Of a stretch of 64,000 bases of DNA, positions 51,654-61,223 are shown one piece after another. The notes under the pieces are model-generated. The model was given only the letters and a program-made list of their open reading frames with translations, did no database searches and was not told where the DNA came from. A program made the position numbers and the translations under genes. Within the stretch, counting starts at the first letter, position 1; each line of letters starts with the position of its first letter. The DNA lies in assembly GCA_945913255.1 (NCBI GenBank), contig CAMEDC010000008.1, positions 1 to 64,000 of the forward strand, written 5' to 3'. The stretch comes from an uncultured Lachnospiraceae bacterium (lineage in GTDB: Bacteria; Bacillota; Clostridia; Lachnospirales; Lachnospiraceae).

Positions 51654-52667
51654 GTGAACGACAGGGCAGTGGAATTACTGGAACAATATGAGATAGAGGT
51701 ACTTCGTACCAGGAAGGGAAGAGGTGCCATAATATGTGATACCAATCAGGGATGCCTGATTTTGAAAGAATATACGGGAACCGGTGAAAGAATAGAGCTG
51801 CAGAACAGACTGCTGCGGGAGATTGCTACCGGAGGACTGCTGCGGGCAGAACAGATTATTCCAAGCAGGGAAGGTGCGTTGACAGTAAAAGACAATGATG
51901 GTATCTCTTATGTGCTGAAAACGTGGCTTGACGGAAGAGAGTTCAATCTTTATGATAAATCGGAATGTCTGGAAGCGGTTAGATTACTGGCAAAGCTTCA
52001 CGGATGCATGAAACTGCCATCGGACACGCCGGGAATTCCGGCACCTTTTTCTCCCCGGAAGGAATATGAAAAACACAATCGGGAACTGAAGCGGGTGCGG
52101 AGATATCTCCAGCAGAAGGGACAGAAGACCTGGTTTGAAATCAGTCTGCTGAATACGTTTGATTATTTTCTGGAACAGGCAATTGATATTTCCGGTGAAT
52201 GGGCGGAATACTGTGATTCCCGGGGTTATTGGCAGCAGGAGAGCGACCTGCGGGAAACAATTTCTTTTTGTCATGGTGATTATCAGTATCATAATATTAT
52301 CAGAGGCAGTGACGGATGGTTTTTGATCAACTTTGAGAAGTGCCTGCCGGACAATCCGATCAGGGATCTGTATCTTCTGCTCAGAAAGCTTTTGGAGAAG
52401 AGCAACTGGTCTGTCGCTCTGGGAAATTCTCTGATGGAGGCATATGAGACAGTCAGACCGATTGATGCTATGAGCAGAATCGATTTATACTACCGTCTGG
52501 CATATCCGGAAAAGTTCTGGAAAATTGCCAATTTTTATTACAATTCCGGAAAGGCATGGATTCCCGGAAAAAATCAGGAAAAGCTGGAGAAGCTGATTTC
52601 TCAGGAAAAGGAAAAACAGCATTTTCTGGATGAGATGTTTCGTGATGTGGCACATTTGCGGAAGTAG
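51654..52667 (+). CDS. CotS-like (APH-fold) kinase-related protein
   Basis: A 337-residue protein with the aminoglycoside-phosphotransferase/CotS fold, a group that includes spore-coat proteins. The catalytic loop is intact as FCHGDYQYHNII. The metal-binding Asp of the usual DFE/DFD motif is replaced by Asn (LINFEKCLPDNP), as I recall for other clostridial CotS-like proteins, so kinase activity is doubtful. Start GTG 51654 follows AGGAGGGCGG. It is followed by the PEGA lipoprotein gene after 15 bases; the pair probably forms one unit near the sporulation cluster. Confidence 0.78.
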   Translation: MNDRAVELLEQYEIEVLRTRKGRGAIICDTNQGCLILKEYTGTGERIELQNRLLREIATGGLLRAEQIIPSREGALTVKDNDGISYVLKTWLDGREFNLYDKSECLEAVRLLAKLHGCMKLPSDTPGIPAPFSPRKEYEKHNRELKRVRRYLQQKGQKTWFEISLLNTFDYFLEQAIDISGEWAEYCDSRGYWQQESDLRETISFCHGDYQYHNIIRGSDGWFLINFEKCLPDNPIRDLYLLLRKLLEKSNWSVALGNSLMEAYETVRPIDAMSRIDLYYRLAYPEKFWKIANFYYNSGKAWIPGKNQEKLEKLISQEKEKQHFLDEMFRDVAHLRK

Positions 52668-52682
52668 ATTAGGAGTAAAAAA

Positions 52683-54053
52683 GTGACAGTCGGGAAGAAC
52701 GAAAGAGAATGGAAGCGAAAAGTGAAGAATCTGGGACTTGCGCTGTTGTCGGCAGCAGTGCTGACAGCCTGTACAAATCCTTTTTCCGGAGAGGAGAAGC
52801 AGGAAACAGAGGCTGCACAAACTCAGGAACGGGTGGATACCGGATTTGTTGTGACGGGACCTGAAAGCTATGACTCAGCGGATACGGCAGTTTTGGTGAA
52901 TCGGGATGAGGAGAAGGGAACCCTTACCTTTCTGAATCTGGATTTGGGGAAAAGATATACACTTTCCATAGATGGAACGACAAGACTTTATGATAAATAC
53001 GGAGAAAGTATTTCCGCCAGTCAGCTGCAGAAAGGTGATATTGTAGATATTACTTTTCTGAAGTCAAAAAAGCATCTTACAACGTTACGATTTGCGGCAG
53101 AAAGCTGGAGCTGTACAGGTGTGGAGCGCTATGAGATAAATACGGTTCGCGGCGAAGTATCCATCGGCGGGGAAACTTACAAGCTGACGGAAAACACGCA
53201 ATATCTTTCCGAGGGCAGAAATGTGGAATGCATGGATTTGAATCCTGCCGATATCCTGAGCTTTTACGGAATCGGAACACAGGTATTGACCGTGCGGGTG
53301 GATAAGGGTCATGGATATCTGCGGCTGGCAAATGATGAGAATTTTGTGGGCGGATGGATTGAAGTCGGACAGTCTGTGATACAGCGGATTACGGAAGACA
53401 TGTGCCTGCTTGTTCCGGAGGGCAGTTATCAGGTAAACATCAGCAATAAAGGCGGCGGAGGCATAAAACAGGTGACAATCGCCCGCAATGAAGAGACAAC
53501 ATTGGATATTGGCGATTTGGAAATACCGGAGCCCCAGTACGGAATGGTTTTATTTTCCGTGGAGCCTTCCTCTGCGGATATTTATATTGACGGCTCCCAG
53601 GCAGATATTTCGGGACCTGTTTCTCTGGAGTATGGTCTGCATCAGTTGATTGCAAGAGCGGACGGATATCAGTCCATCACGCAGTATATCCGGGTGGGAC
53701 AGGAGTCTGCGGGCATTAACGTTGTGCTGGAGTCCAATACAGCTGAGGAAGAGGAAGAAAGCAGCAGGGAATCTTCTTCTGTTACAGATACAACTACTGA
53801 CTATTATAAAGTACATATTGATGCTCCGGAAGGGGCGGAGGTATATCTGGATGGAAATTATGTGGGGATTTCTCCCTGTTCTTTTAAAAAGACAACCGGT
53901 TCTCATGTAGTGACACTGCGCAAGTCGGGATATGTTACAAGGAGTTATACTGTACAAATAGACAGCGAGGAAAAGGATATTTCTTATTCTTTTGCGGAGC
54001 TTGTGACAGACAATTCCATGTCTGCGGAAATTTCGTTGGCCGATTCTGAATAA
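52683..54053 (+). CDS. Lipoprotein with two PEGA domains
   Basis: A 456-residue surface lipoprotein. The signal ends in VLTACTNP (lipidated Cys about residue 31). Residues 60-250 are beta-rich without a recognised domain. Two PEGA repeats follow: GMVLFSVEPSSADIYIDGSQ at about 285-355 and VHIDAPEGAEVYLDGNYVG at about 378-445, separated by an acidic Ser-rich linker. PEGA modules are thought to mediate contacts at the cell surface or with the S-layer. The start is GTG 52683, with AGGAG 8 bases upstream. Confidence 0.82.
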   Translation: MTVGKNEREWKRKVKNLGLALLSAAVLTACTNPFSGEEKQETEAAQTQERVDTGFVVTGPESYDSADTAVLVNRDEEKGTLTFLNLDLGKRYTLSIDGTTRLYDKYGESISASQLQKGDIVDITFLKSKKHLTTLRFAAESWSCTGVERYEINTVRGEVSIGGETYKLTENTQYLSEGRNVECMDLNPADILSFYGIGTQVLTVRVDKGHGYLRLANDENFVGGWIEVGQSVIQRITEDMCLLVPEGSYQVNISNKGGGGIKQVTIARNEETTLDIGDLEIPEPQYGMVLFSVEPSSADIYIDGSQADISGPVSLEYGLHQLIARADGYQSITQYIRVGQESAGINVVLESNTAEEEEESSRESSSVTDTTTDYYKVHIDAPEGAEVYLDGNYVGISPCSFKKTTGSHVVTLRKSGYVTRSYTVQIDSEEKDISYSFAELVTDNSMSAEISLADSE

Positions 54054-54113
54054 ACAGGCAGCAAAGAAAACAGAGTAAGGTTGCAAAAAAGCCGTAAATA
54101 TAAGGAAAATGCC

Positions 54114-54142
54114 TTGACAACCCCTGAAAAAACAGGTATATA
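54114..54142 (+). promoter_or_regulatory. Promoter of the HU gene
   Basis: Consensus TTGACA (54114-54119), a 17-base spacer and TATATA (54137-54142). The strong -35 fits an abundant protein. Confidence 0.75.
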
Positions 54143-54214
54143 TATTTATAGACGTTTCACAAGAAGCATCTACGAAAATACAAACAAGAAAATCCATTAT
54201 AGGAGGAGTTCAAT

Positions 54215-54490
54215 ATGAACAAGACAGAATTAGTTGCAGCTATGGCTGAGCAGGCTGGTGTATCCAAGAAGGATGCTGAGAAGACTTTAAAGGCTTTCAC
54301 AGATGTTGTTGCAGATGAGTTGAAGAAGGGCGGAAAAGTTCAGCTGGTTGGCTTCGGTACCTTCGAAGTATCCGAGAGAGCAGCAAGAGACGGCAGAAAT
54401 CCTCAGACCGGTAAGGTTATGAAGATTGCAGCTTCCAAGGCTCCCAAGTTCAAGGCTGGTAAGGCTCTGAAGGATATGCTGAACGCTTAA
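54215..54490 (+). CDS. hup: HU-family nucleoid DNA-binding protein
   Basis: A 91-residue histone-like protein that bends and compacts DNA as a dimer. It shows the full HU pattern: MNKTELVAAMAEQAGVSKKDAEK, VQLVGFGTFEVSERAARDGRNPQTG (the DNA-binding arm with the Pro) and the closing KAPKFKAGKALKDMLN. Codon use is restricted, as expected for high expression. AGGAGGAG precedes the ATG, and a terminator follows. Confidence 0.97.
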   Translation: MNKTELVAAMAEQAGVSKKDAEKTLKAFTDVVADELKKGGKVQLVGFGTFEVSERAARDGRNPQTGKVMKIAASKAPKFKAGKALKDMLNA

Positions 54491-54508
54491 TTTTGTATAA
54501 GTGATAAG

Positions 54509-54555
54509 AAGCCCGGTTGGATACTTGCGTGAAAAGTATTCAGTCGGGCTTTTCG
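54509..54555 (+). terminator. Terminator after HU
   Basis: AAGCCCG...ATACTT pairs with AAGTAT...CGGGCTT, followed by TTTT. Confidence 0.85.
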
Positions 54556-54593
54556 TATGGATAGCCGTCGGGGACGGTGGAATGAGAGGCAAA

Positions 54594-54833
54594 ATGAGAC
54601 TGGATAAATATTTAAAAGTATCAAGACTGATAAAGCGCCGCACAGTGGCAAATGAGGCCTGTGACAGTGGGCGCGTGTTGATTAACGATAAGCCGGCAAA
54701 GGCTTCTGCCAATGTAAAGGAAGGGGATATAATCACTATTTCTTTTGGCAATAAGGAAGTGAAGGTGGAAGTTCTGGATGTTCAGGAAACCGTAAAGAAA
54801 GAGGAGGCGAAGGAATTATTTCGCTATCTCTAA
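54594..54833 (+). CDS. rqcP: S4-domain RNA-binding protein RqcP (YabO)
   Basis: RqcP binds stalled 50S subunits and takes part in ribosome quality control with RqcH. The 79-residue protein is essentially one S4 domain: MRLDKYLKVSRLIKRRTVANEACDSGRVLIN, then KASANVKEGDIITI. The start at ATG 54594 has GAGAGG just upstream and matches the family start; the track's earlier start lies in the HU terminator. Its place before yabP-yabQ-divIC is the conserved order of Firmicutes. Confidence 0.9.
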   Translation: MRLDKYLKVSRLIKRRTVANEACDSGRVLINDKPAKASANVKEGDIITISFGNKEVKVEVLDVQETVKKEEAKELFRYL

Positions 54834-54928
54834 TTTACAGGTATGGTGGGAAGATGCCCTGCATATGCTTTATTGGTAGGAAATGCGGAAGGAATTTCGG
54901 AAGAGATTTCGGCAGAAGGGAGAAGCCT

Positions 54929-55216
54929 ATGGAGGATTTAAACAGCAGTACCCGTACCCATAAAATCATCATGACGAATAGAAAGAACTGTACGATAAAC
55001 GGTGTAAAGGATGTACTGACTTTTGATATGCATGAGATTCTTCTTGAGACAGAACAGGGAATGCTGATGATTAAGGGTGACGACTTGCATGTGAACAGAC
55101 TCTCTCTGGAAAAAGGAGAAGTGGATGTAGACGGCAGAATAGACAGTTTGACCTATTCTGATGCTGCAGGTACAGGACATAAAAATGAATCCTTTCTGAG
55201 CAAGCTTTTTCGGTAG
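54929..55216 (+). CDS. yabP: Sporulation protein YabP
   Basis: A 95-residue protein needed for late sporulation (cortex/coat stage) in Bacillus. The sequence TNRKNCTINGVKDVLTFDMHEILLET and GDDLHVNRLSLEKGEVDVDGRID is characteristic. GAAGGGAG precedes ATG 54929; the track's 25-codon extension is rejected. yabQ starts 3 bases after its stop. Confidence 0.9.
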   Translation: MEDLNSSTRTHKIIMTNRKNCTINGVKDVLTFDMHEILLETEQGMLMIKGDDLHVNRLSLEKGEVDVDGRIDSLTYSDAAGTGHKNESFLSKLFR

Positions 55217-55219
55217 AGA

Positions 55220-55708
55220 ATGGTAAACGAAAATGAAGTTCTTCTGCATGCCCTGATGATGGGGGTTTTCATTACCTTTATTTATGATATGTTTAGAATT
55301 TTTCGCAGAGTAATTCCGCACAGAGATTTTTTTGTATCCCTGGAAGATTTATGCTTTTGGATTTATTGCGGTGGAGAGGTGTTTCTGTTGATGTATCATG
55401 AAAGCAACGGAACGCTGCGCTGGTTTGCCGTACTTGGCGCATTGACGGGAATGATGCTGTACAGGAAGCTGGTGAGTCCGTGGTTTGTAAAATATGTTGC
55501 CATGTTCATCAAAAAAGGAATGGAAATAATTACCGGAACACTCAGATGGATTTGCAGCCCATTGATAATACTTCGCAAAAAAGCGGGTATTCGGGCAGGA
55601 CGACTGAAGGCAGGAACCGGCTGCCTGCTTCGACGTATAGGAAGAATCCTGAAAAACAAGTTGACGTATTTCCTGAAAGTGCTTAAAATTACTGTAAAGA
55701 CAAAGTAA
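55220..55708 (+). CDS. yabQ: Spore cortex protein YabQ
   Basis: A 162-residue membrane protein required for spore cortex formation. Helices at residues 8-25, 40-60 and 65-85 contain MMGVFITFIYDMFRIFRRV and DLCFWIYCGGEVFLLMYHESNG, both typical of the family. The C-terminal 70 residues are strongly basic and cytoplasmic. It is coupled to yabP with almost no spacer. Confidence 0.9.
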   Translation: MVNENEVLLHALMMGVFITFIYDMFRIFRRVIPHRDFFVSLEDLCFWIYCGGEVFLLMYHESNGTLRWFAVLGALTGMMLYRKLVSPWFVKYVAMFIKKGMEIITGTLRWICSPLIILRKKAGIRAGRLKAGTGCLLRRIGRILKNKLTYFLKVLKITVKTK

Positions 55709-55743
55709 TGCAGTAATTTTTACGGCGGAAGAAAGGAGTGCCT

Positions 55744-56058
55744 ATGGCGAGAGCAAGACGCAGAGTAGCATATCGAAAAAGAAATCAGAATCGCTTCAGT
55801 ATGTTTCTGGTAATGCTGGTTGTGTTGATGATCATGATTGTCGTTGCGGTAAAAAGCGTGGAATTGCAGGGTAAAATAGATGCCAAGGCAATGGAAGAGG
55901 AGCAGCTTGATAAACAGATTACTGCCGAGAAGGACCGAACCGAGGAGATAGAAGAGTTCGGCAAAGAAGTACAGACAAAGGGTTACATTGAGGATGTTGC
56001 CCGGGAAAAGCTTGGCCTGATGTATGAAGATGAGATTCTATTTAAAGAGGATAATTAA
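55744..56058 (+). CDS. divIC: Septum formation initiator DivIC/FtsL-like
   Basis: A 104-residue bitopic cell-division protein. A basic cytoplasmic N-terminus (RARRRVAYRKRNQNR) precedes one helix (FLVMLVVLMIMIVVAV), then an extracellular coiled coil (LDKQITAEKDRTEEIEEFGKEVQ) and the family ending GYIEDVAREKLGLMYEDEILFK. AAAGGAG precedes ATG 55744, two codons after the track's GTG. Confidence 0.9.
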   Translation: MARARRRVAYRKRNQNRFSMFLVMLVVLMIMIVVAVKSVELQGKIDAKAMEEEQLDKQITAEKDRTEEIEEFGKEVQTKGYIEDVAREKLGLMYEDEILFKEDN

Positions 56059-56097
56059 AAAGCAGGAGCAGGAGCGAAAAACCGCCCTGCTTTTTTT
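56057..56097 (+). terminator. Terminator after divIC
   Basis: AAAAAGCAGG pairs with CCTGCTTTTT around a 19-base loop and ends in seven T. Confidence 0.85.
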
Positions 56098-56207
56098 GTC
56101 GCAAAACTTTAAGGGGAAGGACACCTGTTTTTGACAAAAAATGTATCCTGCCAAACCTACAATAAACTCTGCTGCGAAATGTGCAGCGGAAAGGTATGGG
56201 AGGATAG

Positions 56208-57404
56208 ATGACAACAGGATTTATGACAAGGGAAAAAGATTTGCAGACAGCACAGGTATCGGATTTATGCAGGAGAAGACTATTAAATTATGCGGATACC
56301 TTTTATGAGCTTGCCAGAAGCTATACAAGGGAATTTCAACCTGAGCAGCAGAAAGACAGGCAAAGTCTGCTGACGGAGAGAAGACTCTGGGAGAACAGGC
56401 AGGTGATACGGTGCCATCTGACAGAGATGGCGCGAATTATGACGGAGGTGGCATGTGAGGTTATGTGCTACAGGCCCATGGAGGAAAGGAAAAAACGTTT
56501 GATTGTCCAGGCGATGCGCCAGGAGGGAATCCGGGTGGAAAACCCCTGTTATGCATCCGGGGAGGATGGCAGAACGGAGATTGTTCTTACCATGAGTGCC
56601 ATTAAAAAGAATGGAATATCTGCGGAAGAAGTAGCGGATATGATTTCCGTTCTGCTGGACAGGCGATTGAAACTTTCGATTTCAAGCCCGTATGTCGTGG
56701 AAAAAGAACCGCACAGCTTTGTGCTGGAGGAGGAGACAAAATACCTTGTGCTGACAGGTTTTTCCAGAGCAGTTAAGGAGAATGAGACAATATCGGGGGA
56801 TAATTATGTAGTAATGGAAACGGAGAAAGGAAAGCTGACAGTAATACTTTCCGATGGTACCGGTTCCGGAGAGAAGGCGGGAAAGGACAGTGAACGGGTT
56901 CTGGATCTGATGGAGAAAATGTTGGAAGCGGGATACAGTGATGACACTGCCATTGATATGGTAAATACAGCTCTGTTCGCTGCGGGAGATGACCAGAACC
57001 ATCCCACTCTGGATATTTGTGAAATTGATTTGTATCGCGGAAGCTGTGAGCTGAGAAAGGTGGGAGGAGCGGTTACCTTTCTGAAGAGAGCCGGTGATGT
57101 GGAGTCCCTGACAGCAGGCAGCCTTCCTCTTGGGATATTTCAGCAGGTTGATGCAGTTCCCATTCAGAAAAAGCTTCAGGATGGAGATTATCTGATTATG
57201 GTTTCCGATGGTGTAGTGGATGCATTCGGTGAGGAGGATTATCGTACCCTGTGCGATTTTTTGGCAGGTATCAAGGAACAGAATCCCGGTGAAATTGCCG
57301 AAAAGCTGCTTCGAGCAGCTCTTTGTGCCGGAGGCGGCAGAATCCAGGACGATATGACAGTGGGGGCTATCGGCATCTGGAAAACAATGGATAAGGATAT
57401 TTGA
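56208..57404 (+). CDS. spoIIE: SpoIIE-like PP2C serine phosphatase lacking the membrane domain
   Basis: SpoIIE dephosphorylates SpoIIAA to activate sigma-F in the forespore. This 398-residue protein has the SpoIIE middle region (residues 1-200) and a complete PP2C domain: DNYVVMETEKGKLTVILSDGTGSGEKA, LPLGIFQ, LIMVSDGVVDAFGEED and the closing DDMTVGAI metal site. The ten-helix N-terminal membrane part of Bacillus SpoIIE is absent. Position between divIC and tilS is exactly that of spoIIE. GGGAGG precedes the ATG. Confidence 0.85.
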   Translation: MTTGFMTREKDLQTAQVSDLCRRRLLNYADTFYELARSYTREFQPEQQKDRQSLLTERRLWENRQVIRCHLTEMARIMTEVACEVMCYRPMEERKKRLIVQAMRQEGIRVENPCYASGEDGRTEIVLTMSAIKKNGISAEEVADMISVLLDRRLKLSISSPYVVEKEPHSFVLEEETKYLVLTGFSRAVKENETISGDNYVVMETEKGKLTVILSDGTGSGEKAGKDSERVLDLMEKMLEAGYSDDTAIDMVNTALFAAGDDQNHPTLDICEIDLYRGSCELRKVGGAVTFLKRAGDVESLTAGSLPLGIFQQVDAVPIQKKLQDGDYLIMVSDGVVDAFGEEDYRTLCDFLAGIKEQNPGEIAEKLLRAALCAGGGRIQDDMTVGAIGIWKTMDKDI

Positions 57405-57436
57405 CTTTTTGCCGGGAATGAGATACCATTTTTGTT

Positions 57437-58879
57437 ATGAAAACAGGACAGAAAACGGAAGAAAAGGTGTTTTCCTATATTGAGGAGCATGGCATATTGC
57501 AGGCAGGAGACCGTATCGTTGCAGGCATCTCAGGAGGGGCAGACTCAGTCTGCCTTCTGCTTCTGTTGCAGGAATACAGGAAACGCGTTCCCCTGGAACT
57601 TTCGGTGGTGCATGTGAATCACGGTATCCGTCCAGATGCGGGAGAGGATGCTGCTTATGTAGAGACGCTATGTCAAAGAGAAGGGATTCCTTTTTATTTA
57701 CGGACAGGAAATGTCAAAAAGCTCGCAGAGGAAGAGAAGTGTTCTGAAGAGGATGCCGGAAGAAGAATTCGATACCGTGCCTTTGAGGAAATAGCCGTAA
57801 AGACAGATTCCAATAAGATTGCAGTGGCGCATAACAGCAATGACAGGGCGGAAACCATGCTGTTTCATCTTTTCCGGGGAAGCGGATTAAAAGGACTTCG
57901 CGGAATTCTTCCCGTTCGGAATCATATTATTCGGCCCGTTCTCTGCCTGGACAGGCAGGAAATTGAGGAATATTTAAGAGAAAGAGAAGTACAGTGGTGT
58001 ACGGACAGTACCAACGCGGGAGATGATTATGCCCGGAACCGGATCAGACATCATATTCTGCCTTATGCAGAGCAGGAAATTGTTCCCGGTACGGTGGAGC
58101 ATATGGGCAGAACGGCGGATCTGCTGGCAGAGACGGAAGAGTATCTGGAGGAGCAGACGGAATCTGCTTTGGAAAAATGTATTGTCGACCGGGAAAAAAC
58201 AGCATCATCAGAAGAGTTTCCGGAAAATGGGTTCAATCGGGTGGAACTGGATGTGGAGAAGTTTCTGACCTTTCATCCGGTGATAGAGAAGAGGATGCTG
58301 CTTATGCTCTCGGAAAAGCTTTCGCCTACCGGCAAGGATATCGAGGCTGTTCACATCCGGGATATGCTGACTTTGTTTACCCGGGAGGGAAACCGGAAAA
58401 TAAGTCTGCCCATGAATCTTACCGCGTATCGGCAATATGGGAAAGTAGTATTGGAAAAGGGTAATCAGGTGCTGCCGGGAGAAGCAGTGCTTCCGGAGAT
58501 GGAATTTTCCGAGTTTTTTATGAAAAACAGGCAGGAAGTTCCCAGAAATCAGTATACGAAATGGTTTGACTATGATAAAATGAAAGAATCGCCGGTGATT
58601 CGGTTCAGGCAGACGGGAGATTTTTTGACGATTGCAGACGGTGAGGGACGGATGTTTCATAAATCCCTGAAGGATTATATGATTACGGAAAAGATTCCGA
58701 AGGAGATGCGTGACAGAATCCCCGTACTGGCGGAAGGGAGCCATGTGCTCTGGCTGGTTGGATACCGAATCAGCGAATATTACAAAATAGACAGGAATAC
58801 AAAACACGTTTTACAGGTAAAATTAAAGAGAGACTGCACGGACGAAGAAACGGAGGAAAAAAATGGCAGAACACATTAG
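57437..58879 (+). CDS. tilS: tRNA(Ile)-lysidine synthase
   Basis: TilS modifies C34 of the minor isoleucine tRNA to lysidine, changing decoding from AUG to AUA. The 480-residue protein has the ATP pyrophosphatase loop GISGGADSVCLLLLLQ, HVNHGIRPDAGEDA, VAHNSNDRAETMLFHLFRGSGLKGLRG and the C-terminal substrate-recognition domain (VIRFRQTGDFLT). It overlaps hpt by 17 bases, the usual tilS-hpt-ftsH arrangement. Confidence 0.94.
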   Translation: MKTGQKTEEKVFSYIEEHGILQAGDRIVAGISGGADSVCLLLLLQEYRKRVPLELSVVHVNHGIRPDAGEDAAYVETLCQREGIPFYLRTGNVKKLAEEEKCSEEDAGRRIRYRAFEEIAVKTDSNKIAVAHNSNDRAETMLFHLFRGSGLKGLRGILPVRNHIIRPVLCLDRQEIEEYLREREVQWCTDSTNAGDDYARNRIRHHILPYAEQEIVPGTVEHMGRTADLLAETEEYLEEQTESALEKCIVDREKTASSEEFPENGFNRVELDVEKFLTFHPVIEKRMLLMLSEKLSPTGKDIEAVHIRDMLTLFTREGNRKISLPMNLTAYRQYGKVVLEKGNQVLPGEAVLPEMEFSEFFMKNRQEVPRNQYTKWFDYDKMKESPVIRFRQTGDFLTIADGEGRMFHKSLKDYMITEKIPKEMRDRIPVLAEGSHVLWLVGYRISEYYKIDRNTKHVLQVKLKRDCTDEETEEKNGRTH

Positions 58880-59399
58880 AGTACTTTTATCGGAAGAAGA
58901 AGTAGACAAAAGGATTCAGGAGATAGGAGAACAGATCAGCAGAGATTATGCGGGAAAGCAGGTACATCTGGTATGTGTATTAAAGGGCGGCAGCTTTTTT
59001 ATGTGTGAGCTGGCAAAGAGAATTACGGTTCCCGTATCTCTTGATTTTATGTCTGTTTCCAGCTACGGAAGTGATACCAAGTCCAGCGGCGTGGTAAAAA
59101 TTGTGAAAGATCTGGATGAGTCCTTAAAGGATAAGGATGTTATTGTAGTGGAAGATATCGTAGACAGCGGAAGAACCCTGAGCTATCTGCTGGAAATGCT
59201 TCGTGACAGAGGACCGGCATCTCTGAGACTCTGCACTCTTCTGGACAAACCCGACAGGCGTGTGATTGATGTGAATGTAGATTATACCGGCTTCCAGATT
59301 CCTGACGAGTTCGTAGTAGGTTACGGCCTGGATTATGATCAGAGATATCGTAATCTGCCCTACATCGGCGTAGTGGAATTCGATAACCAGGAGGTTTAA
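58863..59399 (+). CDS. hpt: Hypoxanthine phosphoribosyltransferase
   Basis: A 178-residue purine-salvage enzyme that converts hypoxanthine or guanine plus PRPP into IMP or GMP. The PRPP-binding loop is VVEDIVDSGRTLSYL; LVCVLKGGSFFMCELAKRI and VSLDFMSVSSYG are the other conserved parts, with YVVGYGLDYDQRYRNLPYIG at the end. It starts inside the end of tilS and precedes ftsH by 3 bases. Confidence 0.95.
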   Translation: MAEHIRVLLSEEEVDKRIQEIGEQISRDYAGKQVHLVCVLKGGSFFMCELAKRITVPVSLDFMSVSSYGSDTKSSGVVKIVKDLDESLKDKDVIVVEDIVDSGRTLSYLLEMLRDRGPASLRLCTLLDKPDRRVIDVNVDYTGFQIPDEFVVGYGLDYDQRYRNLPYIGVVEFDNQEV

Positions 59400-59402
59400 G
59401 AG

Positions 59403-61223
59403 TTGAAGCAGGAAAGAAGATTTAATTCATATTTTTTGTTTATTGTTATTTTGATGGGAATGATTTTCATTGCTGTTGCCATAGGCATGAAAAACGAGGA
59501 AGAGGATTATACCCGCGCTGAGTTCATTGCGGATATGCAGGCGGGTAAGGTTGTCTATGTTGAAATCACTCCGAACAGTGAAACCCCTACCGGCTATCTG
59601 GAAATTCAACTGCAGGACGGCACCGGAAAGAAACTTTACGTGACTGATATTGTAGAAATGGAGCAGATTGTCAGGGACTATGGTTTTGACCCGATGGTGA
59701 AGGATGTTCCCAGAGAAGGCTGGGTTCTGACGACACTGCTGCCTATGCTGATTGTCCTTGCTGTGGGTGTTTTTCTGTTTATGATGATAAATGCCCAGAA
59801 TGCTGCAGGTGGCGGAAATGCCAAAATGATGAATTTCGGCAAGAGTCGTGCCAGAATGACAACGGGTGATAAAAACATTAATTTTGAGCAGGTGGCAGGA
59901 CTCAAGGAGGAAAAGGAAGAACTGGAAGAAATCGTTGATTTTCTGAAAGAGCCGGGAAAATATACCAAAGTCGGCGCCCGGATTCCAAAGGGTGTTCTTC
60001 TGGAGGGACCTCCCGGAACAGGTAAGACTTTGCTGGCAAAAGCCATTGCAGGAGAAGCAGGTGTTCCGTTTTTCAGTATTTCCGGATCCGATTTTGTAGA
60101 GATGTTCGTCGGCGTGGGTGCTTCCCGTGTCCGTGATTTGTTTGAAGAAGCGAAAAAAAATGCACCTTGTATTGTGTTTATTGATGAGATTGATGCCGTT
60201 GCAAGACGACGCGGTACCGGTATGGGCGGCGGACATGATGAGAGAGAGCAGACGTTGAACCAGCTGCTTGTTGAAATGGATGGATTTGGTGTCAATGAAG
60301 GAATCATCGTGATGGCGGCTACCAACAGAGTGGATATTCTGGATCCTGCCATTATGCGTCCCGGACGTTTTGACAGAAAGGTGGCAGTGGGAACGCCCGA
60401 TATCAGCGGCAGAGAAGATATTTTAAAGGTACATGCAAAGAATAAGCCTCTTGCAGAGGATGTGGATTTAAAACAGGTAGCACAAACCACAGCCGGATTT
60501 ACGGGAGCAGATTTGGAAAACCTGTTGAATGAAGCTGCGATTAACGCGGCAAAGCGCGGTAAAAGTTATGTGGCCCAGGAAGATATTAAAAAGGCATTTG
60601 TCAAGGTTGGTATCGGAGCAGAAAAGAAAAGCCGCGTAATTTCAGACAAAGAAAAGAAGATTACGGCTTACCATGAAGCCGGTCATGCAATCCTGTTTCA
60701 TGTGCTTCCCGATGTGGGTCCTGTCTATGCAGTTTCCATTATTCCGACAGGCATCGGTGCAGCCGGATATACCATGCCTCTTCCGGAGAAGGATGAGATG
60801 TTTATGACAAAGGGGCAGATGCAGCAGGAGATTATGGTATCTCTGGGTGGAAGAATTGCTGAGGAAATCATCTTTAAGGATATTACTACAGGTGCTTCCA
60901 GCGATATTAAGAAAGCAACGAAGGTTGCAAGAAGAATGGTTACCCGCTTTGGTATGTCCGACAATATCGGTGTTATCTGTTATGACGACGATGATGACGA
61001 GGTATTTATCGGACGTGATCTGGCACATGCCAAGGCACACAGTGAAGCTGTTTCCGGTGAGATCGATAAGGAAGTGAAAGCCATTATTGACGAGTGCTAT
61101 GCAAAAGCCAAACAGATTATTTTGCAGCACGAAAAGGTATTGCACGACTGTGCAAAGCTTCTTCTGGAAAAGGAAAAAATCGGAAGAGAAGAATTTGAGG
61201 CATTGTTTGTGGCAGAAGGTTAG
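59403..61223 (+). CDS. ftsH: ATP-dependent zinc metalloprotease FtsH
   Basis: FtsH is a hexameric membrane protease that degrades misfolded membrane proteins and regulators. The 606-residue protein has two N-terminal helices (residues 9-27 and about 110-130) around an extracytoplasmic loop. The AAA domain follows with Walker A GPPGTGKT, pore loop [13 protein letters not shown], Walker [11 protein letters not shown] and RPGRFDRKV, then the protease domain with AYHEAGHAI. The start codon is TTG 59403, with AGGAGG 8 bases upstream at the end of hpt. Confidence 0.96.
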   Translation: MKQERRFNSYFLFIVILMGMIFIAVAIGMKNEEEDYTRAEFIADMQAGKVVYVEITPNSETPTGYLEIQLQDGTGKKLYVTDIVEMEQIVRDYGFDPMVKDVPREGWVLTTLLPMLIVLAVGVFLFMMINAQNAAGGGNAKMMNFGKSRARMTTGDKNINFEQVAGLKEEKEELEEIVDFLKEPGKYTKVGARIPKGVLLEGPPGTGKTLLAKAIAGEAGVPFFSISGSDFVEMFVGVGASRVRDLFEEAKKNAPCIVFIDEIDAVARRRGTGMGGGHDEREQTLNQLLVEMDGFGVNEGIIVMAATNRVDILDPAIMRPGRFDRKVAVGTPDISGREDILKVHAKNKPLAEDVDLKQVAQTTAGFTGADLENLLNEAAINAAKRGKSYVAQEDIKKAFVKVGIGAEKKSRVISDKEKKITAYHEAGHAILFHVLPDVGPVYAVSIIPTGIGAAGYTMPLPEKDEMFMTKGQMQQEIMVSLGGRIAEEIIFKDITTGASSDIKKATKVARRMVTRFGMSDNIGVICYDDDDDEVFIGRDLAHAKAHSEAVSGEIDKEVKAIIDECYAKAKQIILQHEKVLHDCAKLLLEKEKIGREEFEALFVAEG

